Below, piece by piece: positions 9,300 to 17,866 of a stretch of 36,744 nt of DNA. How positions within the stretch are numbered: position 1 is the first letter of the stretch; each line of letters opens with the position of its first letter. Source of the stretch: Sphingobium estronivorans (GTDB taxonomy: Bacteria > Pseudomonadota > Alphaproteobacteria > Sphingomonadales > Sphingomonadaceae); contig NZ_LFCT01000035.1 of the NCBI RefSeq assembly GCF_008692605.1, positions 1 to 36,744 of the forward strand, given 5' to 3'. Below the pieces are notes generated by a model. It saw only the letters and a program-made list of their open reading frames with translations, had not been told where the DNA came from and made no database searches. Made by a program: the position numbers and the translations under genes.

Positions 9300-9610
9300 T
9301 CCTTGCAGAAGATGGTGTAGAGGCTGGCGAGCAATTGTTCCGTCCGGGGGTCGGCGATGCGATACCAGAGCGTCTGGCTTTCCCGGCGAAAGGCGACCAG
9401 CCCTTCCTCCCGCATCCGGGCAAGATGCTGCGACAAGGCGGATTGTGACAGGCCGACCTCCCGCGCGAGGTCGGTCACGGTCATCTCGCCATGTTCGACG
9501 AGCTTGCACAGCACCATCAGGCGTCGGGCATTGCCCATCGCCTTCAACAGGGCCGACACCTCCGCCGCCTTCTTCTCGAAAGTGGAAAGATCCATTGGCG
9601 GACGGATCAT
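9296..9610 (-). CDS. bigR: ArsR-family repressor, BigR/SqrR-type persulfide sensor, 104 aa
   Basis: This is a winged-helix repressor of the ArsR/SmtB fold. The recognition helix region reads VGLSQSALSQHLARMREEGLV. Two cysteines, Cys35 in LMVLCKL and Cys102 in YTIFCKE, match the spacing of the thiol pair that BigR and SqrR use to sense persulfides by forming a di- or tetrasulfide. It is the first gene of a three-gene operon and is divergent from the persulfide-dioxygenase-like gene, the classical BigR layout. A 15-bp palindrome between the divergent genes is the likely operator. Repression relieved by sulfide or persulfide stress is inferred from the family and the cysteine pair. Confidence 0.9.
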   Translation of the reverse strand: MIRPPMDLSTFEKKAAEVSALLKAMGNARRLMVLCKLVEHGEMTVTDLAREVGLSQSALSQHLARMREEGLVAFRRESQTLWYRIADPRTEQLLASLYTIFCKE

Positions 9611-9629
9611 TATTGCACTCCATTAGATA

Positions 9630-9657
9630 TTGCTAATTTAGCAAACTATAATATAAT
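9630..9657 (+). promoter_or_regulatory. Divergent promoter with palindromic operator for the BigR-like repressor
   Basis: A perfect 7-1-7 palindrome, TTGCTAA-T-TTAGCAA, spans 9630-9644. Its left half doubles as a -35-like TTGCTA, and a TATAAT at 9652-9657 lies 16 bases further on; a second TATAAT overlaps at 9647-9652. A repressor bound here would cover the plus-strand promoter and probably the divergent one. The palindrome and boxes are seen; repressor binding is inferred. Confidence 0.62.
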
Positions 9658-9679
9658 GTCAAGCGAAATGGAGGAGCCC

Positions 9680-10552
9680 ATGGCAGCAAAGCCCCTGATC
9701 GAAGCTTTTTTCGACGAAGTGACCTTTACGGTCAGCTATCTGGTCGCCGACCCCGAAACGTGCGAGGCAGCCGTTATCGACCCGGTGATGGATTTCGACA
9801 TCGCCAGCGGACAGGCGGACACGCGCTCTGCCGAACGGATGCTGGCCTTTGCGCGGGAACGCGGCTGGCGGATCGTCATGGTGCTGGAAACCCATGCCCA
9901 TGCCGATCATCTGTCGGCCGCACCCTTCATCAAGGCGAAGACCGGCGCGCCTATCGGCATTGGTGAGCATATCCGCGATGTGCAGAAGATCTTTCGCCCC
10001 GTATTCGGGCTGGATGAATTGCGGACCGATGGCTCTGACTTTGACCGGCTGTTTCGCGACGGCGAGCAATTTTTTGTCGGCACGCTCCACTTCACCGTCA
10101 TGCATGTTCCCGGCCATACGCCCGCCGACATTGCCTATCTGCTCGGTGATTCAGCCTTTGTCGGCGATACGCTGTTCATGCCCGACTATGGCACGGCCCG
10201 CGCCGATTTTCCCGGCGGTGACGCCCGCACTCTCTATCGTTCGATCCGCAGGCTGCTGAGTCTGCCGGGCGATACCCGCCTGTTTCTGTGCCATGATTAC
10301 AAGGCGCCGGGCCGGGACGAATATCGCTGGGAAACGACGGTCGCCGAAGAACGGCAGGCCAGCGTCCATGTCCATGACGGCGTGGATGAGGACAGCTTCG
10401 TCGCCATGCGTGAGGCGCGGGACGCCGCGTTAGCTGTGCCCCGGCTGCTGTTGCCTTCCATCCAGGTGAACATCCGGGCCGGGCGCTTTCCGGAGGCGGA
10501 ACATAATGGCGTACGCTACCTCAAAATCCCGGTCACGATGAAGAACGGCTGA
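9680..10552 (+). CDS. blh: MBL-fold metallo-hydrolase, persulfide dioxygenase-like (Blh), 290 aa
   Basis: The protein belongs to the ETHE1/Blh branch of metallo-beta-lactamase-fold enzymes, which oxidise persulfides to sulfite with a mononuclear iron. The THAHADH motif lies at 71-77, with further metal ligands His146 (VPGHT), Asp163 (FVGDTLF) and His205 (LCHDY). The start at 9680 follows GGAGGAG; an in-frame ATG at 9668 adds four residues. The open frame can be extended much further upstream, but that would run through the operator and the repressor gene and is rejected. Sulfite produced here would be exported by the TauE-type protein. Family is firm; persulfide specificity follows from the BigR context. 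Confidence 0.92.
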   Translation: MAAKPLIEAFFDEVTFTVSYLVADPETCEAAVIDPVMDFDIASGQADTRSAERMLAFARERGWRIVMVLETHAHADHLSAAPFIKAKTGAPIGIGEHIRDVQKIFRPVFGLDELRTDGSDFDRLFRDGEQFFVGTLHFTVMHVPGHTPADIAYLLGDSAFVGDTLFMPDYGTARADFPGGDARTLYRSIRRLLSLPGDTRLFLCHDYKAPGRDEYRWETTVAEERQASVHVHDGVDEDSFVAMREARDAALAVPRLLLPSIQVNIRAGRFPEAEHNGVRYLKIPVTMKNG

Positions 10553-10851
10553 TTGCGGCTCCTGCCTATGCCATCCTTTGGCCGGCGCCCCCTAGAAACC
10601 AAAGAGCCATACCCAATGTTGATCCCGCTCGGTTTAGGACCGGTGTTCGTGCTGGCGACACTATTAGATGAGGCAGTCGAGCTTGCTGGTTTGCGATGTG
10701 AACAAGGCTTGCGAAGATGTGAACGCGCAACTCAACCGCGACCATGAAACGGCAGCTATAGCGGTCATCCTGCTCCGAAGCCGACATTCAGGAAAGTCCC
10801 ATGGTTTGCCGATGAACAGCGGTTAGACGGACAAACTTCGCGGCAGCGGGG
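10553..10851. other. Intergenic stretch, no supported gene
   Basis: About 300 bases between the end of the metallo-hydrolase gene and the end of the recombinase gene. Short open frames on both strands have no coding character or ribosome binding site. No repeat, attachment-site pair or terminator was recognised. A boundary between cargo and mobile element could lie here, but nothing in the sequence marks it. Confidence 0.4.
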
Positions 10852-12144
10852 TCACTTTCGGATGCCCTTCAGCATGCGCGCCGCCGCATTGGAAGACGGC
10901 GCCAGTTTGCGCCCGTAGCGGAGCGCAGTAGCGGTCGAGGTCCAGCGCAGCGCCTGCGCGATCGGTCCGGCATCCTCGCCGCTGGCGAACAAGTCCTGGG
11001 TGAGCCCCACCCGCAGCGAATGGGTGCTCAGCGCCGACACCGCGTCGGCCAGATCGGCACCCATCAGCGTCACCAACCCTTGATCGGCCGCCGCGAGCGC
11101 CGTCCGCTTGATAATCAGCCGCACCGCCGCGGCGGTCAGCGTATCCTCCCCGATCGTGTAGGTCACGCTCGCGGCGCGCGCGGGCTGAGCCGCCATGCGC
11201 TCGCGATCGACCTGCGCGTTTGGGGCAAGATCGCGGATGGTGAGCGCGCGCCGCGCGGCACGGACCTTCGTCCGGGTCACCGCCACCCGGCGGAACAGCA
11301 CGCCCGCGCGAATGGACCCGGCCTCCTGCCACCAGGCCAGCCGCCGCATCGTGTCGGGCGAGAGCCAGACGAAAGCCCCCTGCCCTTCCTGGTCGGTTTT
11401 CGAGCGCGGCAGCTCGAGCACGCCCGAACCATCCTCCTGCGGATCGATATGCTCGACCGCCACCGCCGCCAGCTCGGACACGCGCAGCCCCGCGTCATAG
11501 CCCAGCGACAGCAACGCCGCATCGCGCAGCCCCACAACATCGCCCCCGCAGGCTTCCAGCAGGACCGACAGGGTGAACCCCTTGTCGGGGGTCCGCCCAA
11601 TGGCCTCGCCGAGCCGCAAAGGTCCGGCCTGGCGCTGCCGGACCCCGGCCCGGCGGCGCAGGCCGCGCAGGGCATCGCGGACCACGCCGGCACCAACGCA
11701 GCTGGGCACGCCCAGCAGGTGGTGGGCCACCGCCAGCGAGGACAGGCGCCGGGAAACCGTCGTGGGCTTGAGCTTCCGCGCCTCGCAATCGTCGATATAG
11801 GCCACGAGCCGAGCTTCGCTGGCGGGCAAGCCGATCCCGCCCTGCCCCGCCACAAAGCGCGCGTAGCAATCCAGGTCGACCGCGATCGCCTTGATGCTGG
11901 CGGGCGCCCGCGCCTCGAGGCTCTTCGTGAAGTTGAGTTCGACCAGACCGGCCCCCTCGCCGGTCAGCGCCTGGAGCAAGGCGACGAGCTGGGTTGCGCG
12001 ATCCTGCGCGGCGCCGGACCGCCGTTGGGGCAGCCTGGCCTCGCCCGGCGCCAGGACCGTGACGATCTCGCCGGAGACCGCGGCCTTCGGCTGAGGCAGG
12101 CGCGGCGCCCGCGCGGCCATTCCCGGGGCGGATTTCGCCTTCAT
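10852..12144 (-). CDS. Tyrosine recombinase / integrase, 430 aa
   Basis: This is a site-specific recombinase of the tyrosine family. The catalytic set is complete: Arg221 in YDAGLRVSEL, Lys249 in RSKTDQEG, His375 and Arg378 in THSLRVG, Trp401 in ALRWTS, and the nucleophile Tyr410 in ALRYGRK. The core-binding domain occupies about residues 50-160, with PTTVSRRLSSLAVAH typical of its helices; the first 45 residues are a proline- and alanine-rich extension. The gene is distinctly GC-rich compared with its neighbours. No excisionase is seen. A 16-5-16 inverted repeat 173 bases upstream is a candidate core site. Whether it acts as integrase or as a resolvase is not decided by sequence alone. Confidence 0.92.
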   Translation of the reverse strand: MKAKSAPGMAARAPRLPQPKAAVSGEIVTVLAPGEARLPQRRSGAAQDRATQLVALLQALTGEGAGLVELNFTKSLEARAPASIKAIAVDLDCYARFVAGQGGIGLPASEARLVAYIDDCEARKLKPTTVSRRLSSLAVAHHLLGVPSCVGAGVVRDALRGLRRRAGVRQRQAGPLRLGEAIGRTPDKGFTLSVLLEACGGDVVGLRDAALLSLGYDAGLRVSELAAVAVEHIDPQEDGSGVLELPRSKTDQEGQGAFVWLSPDTMRRLAWWQEAGSIRAGVLFRRVAVTRTKVRAARRALTIRDLAPNAQVDRERMAAQPARAASVTYTIGEDTLTAAAVRLIIKRTALAAADQGLVTLMGADLADAVSALSTHSLRVGLTQDLFASGEDAGPIAQALRWTSTATALRYGRKLAPSSNAAARMLKGIRK

Positions 12145-12189
12145 GGCCGGGCTCTGCCTGGCGTCGGGGAATAGCCCCCGCCACGCCAG

Positions 12190-12273
12190 TCCGGCGTTAT
12201 GCGCAAGAATCCGGTGTTATGGGGAAAAAAATAGCGCGAAAAATGGCGAGAAAGCGCGGAGTCCGGTGTTTTA
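12190..12273. repeat. Three direct repeats TCCGG(C/T)GTT upstream of the recombinase gene
   Basis: TCCGGCGTTATG (12190-12201) and TCCGGTGTTATG (12210-12221) lie exactly 20 bases apart, two helical turns; a third, TCCGGTGTTTTA, starts at 12262. They sit between the recombinase start and the inverted repeat at 12317-12353. Arm-type or accessory recombinase sites, or a repressor operator, are possible readings. Confidence 0.55.
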
Positions 12274-12316
12274 CTCCCAAAAGCCATGAACGGCATTCTA
12301 GCGCCGAAAACGCTCC

Positions 12317-12353
12317 TGTCACTATCGATAATATTCCATTATCGATAGTGACA
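12317..12353. repeat. Perfect 16-bp inverted repeat with 5-base spacer, candidate recombination core site
   Basis: TGTCACTATCGATAAT (12317-12332) and ATTATCGATAGTGACA (12338-12353) flank ATTCC. The shape resembles a lox or IRS-type crossover site for a tyrosine recombinase. It lacks the T-run expected of an intrinsic terminator, although it lies just after the stop of the lytic transglycosylase gene. The repeat is seen; the role is inferred from position. Confidence 0.6.
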
Positions 12354-12390
12354 TGGAGGATAAACCGAGCCTGCAAGAAGGAGTTCTGCC

Positions 12391-12897
12391 CTATTTTTCG
12401 AATGCCGCCGGCCCAAACCGTGCAACAAGCCGCCTGCCGACATTTTGGATATAGCGTGTATTCCTCCATCGAACTCGACTATGATAATGGCCGATCGCCT
12501 TCCAATAATCTTGGACGCTCTTTAATTCGGTCAGGAATATCCAGCGGGTGGCGTACACATTGAAGCAGGCGTCATGTTGAAGCCAAGTCCACACGTCGGA
12601 TTCCGATCGATGAACCAAGACTGAAATTCGAGGCACCCACCAACTGTTGATCTGCAGTGGGCCCAAATCGTAACTGCCGTCAGCGTTCCTGATCTTGGCT
12701 CCAACCCACCCCGCTTCCTGATCGCGCAGCCCCCAAAGCGTCTTTTCCAACCAGCCCCTTCCATTTGATGCAAGCCGAATACACCGTGCCACCTCGACAT
12801 CCCCCGCAAGCAGCGTTGCCTTAGCGGGAGTTGCATGCACGATTGACGCGCTCATGGCGATCATGGCTGCCGTCAGCAGGCCCCAAAGCCTGCTCAT
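12391..12897 (-). CDS. Conjugation-associated lytic transglycosylase (VirB1/TrbN-like), 168 aa
   Basis: The enzyme would open a local gap in peptidoglycan for the mating channel. A signal peptide covers about residues 1-22 (cut near HATPA). The SLT-type core has the catalytic Glu61 in RDQEAGW and the DLGPLQIN motif at 77-84. The small size matches VirB1, TrbN and IagB-type specialised enzymes. Its start overlaps the relaxase stop (ATGA), so it is the last gene of the four-gene transfer operon. Family is firm; the role in conjugation is inferred from the operon. Confidence 0.88.
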   Translation of the reverse strand: MSRLWGLLTAAMIAMSASIVHATPAKATLLAGDVEVARCIRLASNGRGWLEKTLWGLRDQEAGWVGAKIRNADGSYDLGPLQINSWWVPRISVLVHRSESDVWTWLQHDACFNVYATRWIFLTELKSVQDYWKAIGHYHSRVRWRNTRYIQNVGRRLVARFGPAAFEK

Positions 12898-15803
12898 CGA
12901 TCCTGCCCCCTCGTCTGATGACGCCCCTGATGATGGGTCGGCTCCGGCGTAGGCCGGTCACGTTCGATGAATGAACGCAAAAATGACTCGATCTGCTCGG
13001 TGACCGATCGCGCGCGACCCGCCAGCTTTTCGGGCAAACTCAACCCTTCCGCGCGCGATCTGGGTTTTGCCGAACCCAAATGTTCTCGCCTCTCCCGCCT
13101 CTGGATTTCCTGATCAATGCGCTGACGACGCAATTTCTCGCCATGACGCTCCATGAAGCTGCGCGGGCTGTCTCGATCAAGGCGGCCAAGACCTTCCAGG
13201 GACGACGTCTTTTCACCAGAGTTCCGTTCCAATTTCTTCGCCAGCTTATCCCTGTCTTCCGTCCAGAGCTTCACGCCAAGGCGCGCCCGGGTAATCGCCG
13301 TGTAAAAATTCTGTCCATTGACGAGACTTGACCCGATGGGAGCCAAAACATAGGCCCGGGCATAGGTCTTGGACTGCGACGAATACACGGTTTCGGCGTA
13401 GCCATGATCCCAGGTCTTGTGCATCGACAGGTCTACGGTCTGGACTCTGTCATCCCGATCCCATCGGATTGTTGTCAGCATCCCATCGAGCTTTTCCACC
13501 GTGCCCCGCTCGGCATTCTTCAGATCAAGCGCCTTGTTCGCCAATCGCCATTGAATGCGATCGCCGGCCGCCAATTCGCGCTCACCTTGTTCAAAGACAT
13601 TGACCTGTCGGGGTCGGGTCGATCGCGGATTCCATAGGATAATCCGCCCCTGTTCATCGCTTAAGCGAACGATTTGCCGGCCGTTCTTATTGCGGCCAAG
13701 TCCTGCAACGCGATATTCCGCGTCCCGGACGATGCCGATCTCGGCAATGTCGCGCCCAAATTTCACGACCTGCCCACCCAAGTAAAAGCGCGCGAACCGC
13801 TTCTCTTCATCCGTCATGCCCGCCGGCGACAAAATCCGGACACGACTCTCCTCGATGGCGATGCCCCCCTCCTTCTGGAGCGCTTCCCGTATCTGGGCGT
13901 TCACAGCCAGACGAGTGGCATTTTCAAGCACGAGAATGTTCGTGCCAGCGCGATGCTCCGGTTTGAGCCGGGTCCACTCTCTCACCATGTCCTTGGCAAG
14001 CTCATCCACGCTTTCCCCGCTCACGACCTTATCGAGCGAGGCGATCGAAGCGCGATAGTCACCCTCGCGCGCGTATGTAACCGCCGCCTTCATCGACTTG
14101 GTTTCCTGCCGTACCGACTCCTTGAGTTCCGCAGTCGGTAATCCCAGTCGTTGCAGCAACCAGAACGCTTTGCCCTGCTCGATGGCGCCGGTCTGGTGAT
14201 CGTCACCCAGGAGGAGAAGGCGAGCCCCCGTTTTCCGGCTGATCTTCAGCACACGGGCCGCTTGCCGATTGCCGAGCTGCCCGGCCTCATCCAGCACCAG
14301 AACATGGCGGTCGCTGATTCCATGACCGCCCCCGGCAAGCAGGCTGGCAACGGTCCGGGACTCGATGCCGGCATCCTGCCCAAGCTTCAATGTCGCCGAC
14401 GAGGTCGGTGCGGTCGCGATGAGGATGGTCCCTGGTTCCGCAGCCTCTTTGAGCGTCTTGACCAGCGTCGATTTCCCCGAACCGGCCACCCCATGGATGC
14501 CATTCACCCGATCGCGCGAGATCGCGACATCCACCAGCGCCTGTTCCTGGGCAGGCGTCAAGCCTGCCTTTTCGAGCGCGACCAGCAGCCGGTCCGCAGA
14601 CGCGATGGGCCGAGCATCGTTCAGCGCAAGCGCAAGATGCTGGGTCAATGCCAGCTCAAGACGGGCGGTTTTTCTCGTCGTGCGCCCCCGGGTTAGTATC
14701 CGGTCGCCCGTTTGCTCGTGCGTTGCCAGGAGCTTGCGCCGTGCCTCATGGGCTTCGATCATCGGGCGGACGTCAGACAAGCGCACTTCTCCAACATGGG
14801 AAGCGAGGCCAAGACGGAATATGCGTCCCAGATTGTTCACCGCTTCACGGCTTTCCGCCTGTCGCATGCCGAACAGGGCGGCCCGGCCGACGTCAGCGGC
14901 ACGTGGAACGATCTCCCTGAGCTCCTTCCCGCTCAATAGGTCAAGACCTTCGCGATACCGTTCCGATCGTTGCTGCCATTGCTCCCGCAGCGCCTCGATA
15001 TCGACCTTCTGCTTGGGGGGCCGGGTCGCATAGAAGGAGGCCTGGCGTCCGGCCTGCCCGGTCAGCCCCTGTTCCCGCGCATGGGCATCGATCTGCTCGG
15101 CGCGCTGGGAAAATGCCTTCACCAGATCCTGCTGGACACCTCCGATTTCAAAAAGGCCGGTGCGCGGATCATGCTCAATTTCATAACCCAGCTCCCGCAG
15201 GCTATGGGCGAGGTCATTCCGATACACCTGTCCCGCCGTCATCTGCTCGGCAAACATGGCGCGGGTTTCCAGACTTGCCATTTGCGCCTCGCCCTCCCTC
15301 CCGGTGATGTTCATGACAACCACATGGGTGTGGAGATGGGGGTCGAGTTCCCGGCTGGCATGTTCCGTGAAGCGGGCAAAGATCAGTCGCCCAGTCGTCT
15401 CGTGCACGATCTCCCCGGCAACGCGGCAACGCAGGGCGGCATGTTCCTCCAGATAGTCCAACGCCCTCCCAACGGCATTTTCATGTACAGCCAGTATCCG
15501 CTCGTCTCCCGCGACCAACGCCATGATGGAAACCGATTTGGGCGCACTGACCGCAAAATCCCAGCCGGGATGGTGCTCGATCTCCCCGCCCCCGCAATGC
15601 CTTCCAAGCTGCTGCTCCCCAACCCGGCCGGAAAGCAGTTGCTCGAATATCCTGGAATCCACCTTTCCTTCCAGACCAAGGTCACGCGCTATCGCCCCTC
15701 CCCATTCGGAACGCTCATCAGGCCCCTTTTTGTAATAATCACCGAGCGCATAATAGCGCGCGACGTTGCCGGGTTTGCCATATAGGCGGACGGGATTGAT
15801 CAT
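12894..15803 (-). CDS. MobF-family conjugative relaxase-helicase (TrwC/TraI type), 969 aa
   Basis: The relaxase nicks oriT and stays on the 5' end, and the helicase part unwinds the strand to be transferred. Residues 1-300 are the relaxase domain: paired tyrosines Tyr17/18 and Tyr23/24 (ARYYALGDYYKKG), SAPKSVS at 86-92, and the metal-binding HUH motif DPHLHTH at 154-160. A RecD/TraA-type helicase follows, with Walker A GVAGSGKST at 438-446 and Walker B VLVLDEAGQ near 495-505. The C-terminal 100 residues are basic and arginine-rich. Length equals R388 TrwC. It overlaps its neighbours by ATGA at both ends. Family is certain. Confidence 0.95.
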   Translation of the reverse strand: MINPVRLYGKPGNVARYYALGDYYKKGPDERSEWGGAIARDLGLEGKVDSRIFEQLLSGRVGEQQLGRHCGGGEIEHHPGWDFAVSAPKSVSIMALVAGDERILAVHENAVGRALDYLEEHAALRCRVAGEIVHETTGRLIFARFTEHASRELDPHLHTHVVVMNITGREGEAQMASLETRAMFAEQMTAGQVYRNDLAHSLRELGYEIEHDPRTGLFEIGGVQQDLVKAFSQRAEQIDAHAREQGLTGQAGRQASFYATRPPKQKVDIEALREQWQQRSERYREGLDLLSGKELREIVPRAADVGRAALFGMRQAESREAVNNLGRIFRLGLASHVGEVRLSDVRPMIEAHEARRKLLATHEQTGDRILTRGRTTRKTARLELALTQHLALALNDARPIASADRLLVALEKAGLTPAQEQALVDVAISRDRVNGIHGVAGSGKSTLVKTLKEAAEPGTILIATAPTSSATLKLGQDAGIESRTVASLLAGGGHGISDRHVLVLDEAGQLGNRQAARVLKISRKTGARLLLLGDDHQTGAIEQGKAFWLLQRLGLPTAELKESVRQETKSMKAAVTYAREGDYRASIASLDKVVSGESVDELAKDMVREWTRLKPEHRAGTNILVLENATRLAVNAQIREALQKEGGIAIEESRVRILSPAGMTDEEKRFARFYLGGQVVKFGRDIAEIGIVRDAEYRVAGLGRNKNGRQIVRLSDEQGRIILWNPRSTRPRQVNVFEQGERELAAGDRIQWRLANKALDLKNAERGTVEKLDGMLTTIRWDRDDRVQTVDLSMHKTWDHGYAETVYSSQSKTYARAYVLAPIGSSLVNGQNFYTAITRARLGVKLWTEDRDKLAKKLERNSGEKTSSLEGLGRLDRDSPRSFMERHGEKLRRQRIDQEIQRRERREHLGSAKPRSRAEGLSLPEKLAGRARSVTEQIESFLRSFIERDRPTPEPTHHQGRHQTRGQDR

Positions 15804-17866
15804 GCCGGCCTTGCCTCTTCGCGGGGACCATCGGCGCGGCCATGCTGGACAAGCTTCGACTGGATGCTGCCCTGTCGCGCCGCCAGCAAGGTCCAGGCAT
15901 CGCGTGGCGGGATCGGCAATTCGCCCTGCTCCGCGCCAAGGATGGCATCGACCTGCAAGGCCCCAGTCTCGACCGCGGGCGACCCACCTACGCTCGGTGT
16001 GCCGGTAGCAGAAGCACCGGAGCCCTTCCCCTCTTTAGCGGGAGGACGCAGGTCATCACCCTGCTCCCTTTCCCGCTCGAGCGCCTCGCGCACCCGTGCT
16101 TCGGCCTGGGCCAGCTTGACCAGTTCGCTCGCCTTGCTGAGCCGTTCCGGCGGCCCTACACGTTCGACAAAGGCGGGTTCGTCCGACGAGACGTCATTAT
16201 ATCGGTCCGCGAACTTGACCACCGGAAGGTCACGCCCGAACCGGAGGAAGCCGGACAGGTTGGGAAGATTCGTGACCTCCGTATGCATGACAAGCGGACG
16301 GGTCACCTGCATCCGGGAGAGATTGACGCCGTCCCGCATGTCATTGACGCCATAGCTCATGCCTTCATTGGCTTCGACCTGTTCGACCTGGCCCAGATTC
16401 TCGGAGACATGCCTGGCGGTGGGGGTGTCATTGGCGCGCAAGGCCACCCAGGTCGAGCAATAGCCGGTGATGGCAGCGGCATCCTGAATGCCATAGGTCG
16501 CCTCAAGCTGAGGGTAGCTCTGATAACCCAATATGCCGCAGCCGCCATATTTGCGCGCCCGCGCCAAAAAGTCGCTCAGCGAGGGAAGCTTCTGAAGCGT
16601 CGGCAGTTCGTCGATGACGCAATAGAGGCGCCGGTCGCGATCCGGCATCAGGCTCATGATCGCGCTGATGGCAATATCGAGCCAGACCGTGATCAGGGGA
16701 CGCAGCGAGGGAAGCTGGTCCGCCTTCACAGTGATGAACAGCCAGCTTCCCGGTTCCCCTTTTTCCACCCAGTCGCGGATGGAGAAACCATCCTCGGTGT
16801 CATCGAGATAGGAGAAGCTGCGCATGACCGAAGCCAGTTCCGCCTGGATGCCGGCCGACGTCCGGTCCCCCTCCATGCTGAGAAATGCGGCGGCATCGGT
16901 CCCCGCCACGAACGCCACAAGATCCTTGAGCTTGGATCGGAGCAACCGGTCCAGGAGCAGCGAGACGTAGGTGTGCTTCTGCCGGGCGAGCTTGCGCAGG
17001 ACTGCCACCAGGGTCCCTCGCGCGGATTTCGCCCAGAAGGGATCGCCCCCTTTGTCCGGGATCGTGGACTCGGCGATCTGGTCATAATGATAGTCGCGCG
17101 GGACATCGACCCAGGGAGACCAGCGAGCGGTCCGCTGGTCGAGGGGATTGAGCAGCGTGTCATATTGGTGGCGATAGAATTTCTCGACGAAAGTGCCGGC
17201 CGTATCATAGACGATCGCCCGCCGACCCGAGGCGCGAATACCCTCCAGCATCTTGACGATGAGGTTTGTTTTGCCGGTGCCGGGCGCTCCGCACAGGAGG
17301 ATGTGTTCGGGCTCGAAAGCCTCCGGCACGGGTACACCGCCGATCGTAAGCGCTCCCTTTTTCTGCCAGATCAGTGCCCGCTTCAATTGACCGACGGTGC
17401 CGAAGCGGGCGCCCCGCAGGAATTGATTGGAGCCCAGGCCGCGCCCCGTGCGGGTGAAATAGAACCAGGCCCAAAACAACATGGCCAGGGCGAAGACGCC
17501 CGACAAAGCAGCCCCATGCAAAAGATAGCCCTCGAAGGCCGCGAGGGTCTTGTGGGCAAGCCGGGAGTCGAGCAGCGCCTTGGGCGACGTCCAATATTGT
17601 TGGCCCGTCGGCGTCCTGAACAGGATGGGCGTGACATTGCCGGGAACAGCATCTCCCATGACAGTCGCCTGCCCGATCTTCACCAGCACGAAGCGCTCAT
17701 AGTCGGACGATTTTTCGAGCGCGTACCAGAGGATGCCACCGATCCAGATCACCATCCCGGCAAGGCAGGTCTGATAGAAGACCTGGGTGGTCATGCGGAC
17801 ATTGTGAACGATGGCCTGCCCACCCCTGGTCCAGCTGCCAAGCGTATCGTTGCGAAAGATGCTCAT
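15800..17866 (-). CDS. traD: Type IV coupling protein (TraD/TrwB/VirD4 family), 688 aa
   Basis: This inner-membrane ATPase links the relaxosome to the secretion channel. Two membrane segments lie near residues 33-50 and 117-137. The ATPase domain has Walker A GAPGTGKT at 193-200 and Walker B LYCVIDELPTL at 414-424, followed by the family motif GYQSYPQLEATYG. The C-terminal 100 residues are charged and then proline- and glycine-rich, the usual site of substrate contacts. It overlaps the ribbon-helix-helix gene upstream and the relaxase downstream by ATGA. The combination with a MobF relaxase matches F- and R388-like systems. No genes for the secretion channel itself are in this window. Confidence 0.94.
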   Translation of the reverse strand: MSIFRNDTLGSWTRGGQAIVHNVRMTTQVFYQTCLAGMVIWIGGILWYALEKSSDYERFVLVKIGQATVMGDAVPGNVTPILFRTPTGQQYWTSPKALLDSRLAHKTLAAFEGYLLHGAALSGVFALAMLFWAWFYFTRTGRGLGSNQFLRGARFGTVGQLKRALIWQKKGALTIGGVPVPEAFEPEHILLCGAPGTGKTNLIVKMLEGIRASGRRAIVYDTAGTFVEKFYRHQYDTLLNPLDQRTARWSPWVDVPRDYHYDQIAESTIPDKGGDPFWAKSARGTLVAVLRKLARQKHTYVSLLLDRLLRSKLKDLVAFVAGTDAAAFLSMEGDRTSAGIQAELASVMRSFSYLDDTEDGFSIRDWVEKGEPGSWLFITVKADQLPSLRPLITVWLDIAISAIMSLMPDRDRRLYCVIDELPTLQKLPSLSDFLARARKYGGCGILGYQSYPQLEATYGIQDAAAITGYCSTWVALRANDTPTARHVSENLGQVEQVEANEGMSYGVNDMRDGVNLSRMQVTRPLVMHTEVTNLPNLSGFLRFGRDLPVVKFADRYNDVSSDEPAFVERVGPPERLSKASELVKLAQAEARVREALEREREQGDDLRPPAKEGKGSGASATGTPSVGGSPAVETGALQVDAILGAEQGELPIPPRDAWTLLAARQGSIQSKLVQHGRADGPREEARPA

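Noticed and set aside
9491..9679. N-terminal extension of the metallo-hydrolase
   Set aside because: It would run antisense through the repressor gene and across the operator; the internal ATG at 9680 with GGAGGAG gives the normal family N-terminus.
10553..10787. Small frames after the metallo-hydrolase gene
   Set aside because: Neither strand gives a plausible protein or start signal.
11020..12174. A 384-codon open frame on the plus strand opposite the recombinase
   Set aside because: The opposite strand encodes a complete set of tyrosine recombinase catalytic residues; the antisense product is Arg/Pro/Gly-rich without domains.
12317..12353. The long inverted repeat as an intrinsic terminator of the transfer operon
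   Set aside because: The arms are AT-rich and no T-run follows on either strand; a recombinase site or operator fits better, though termination is not excluded.
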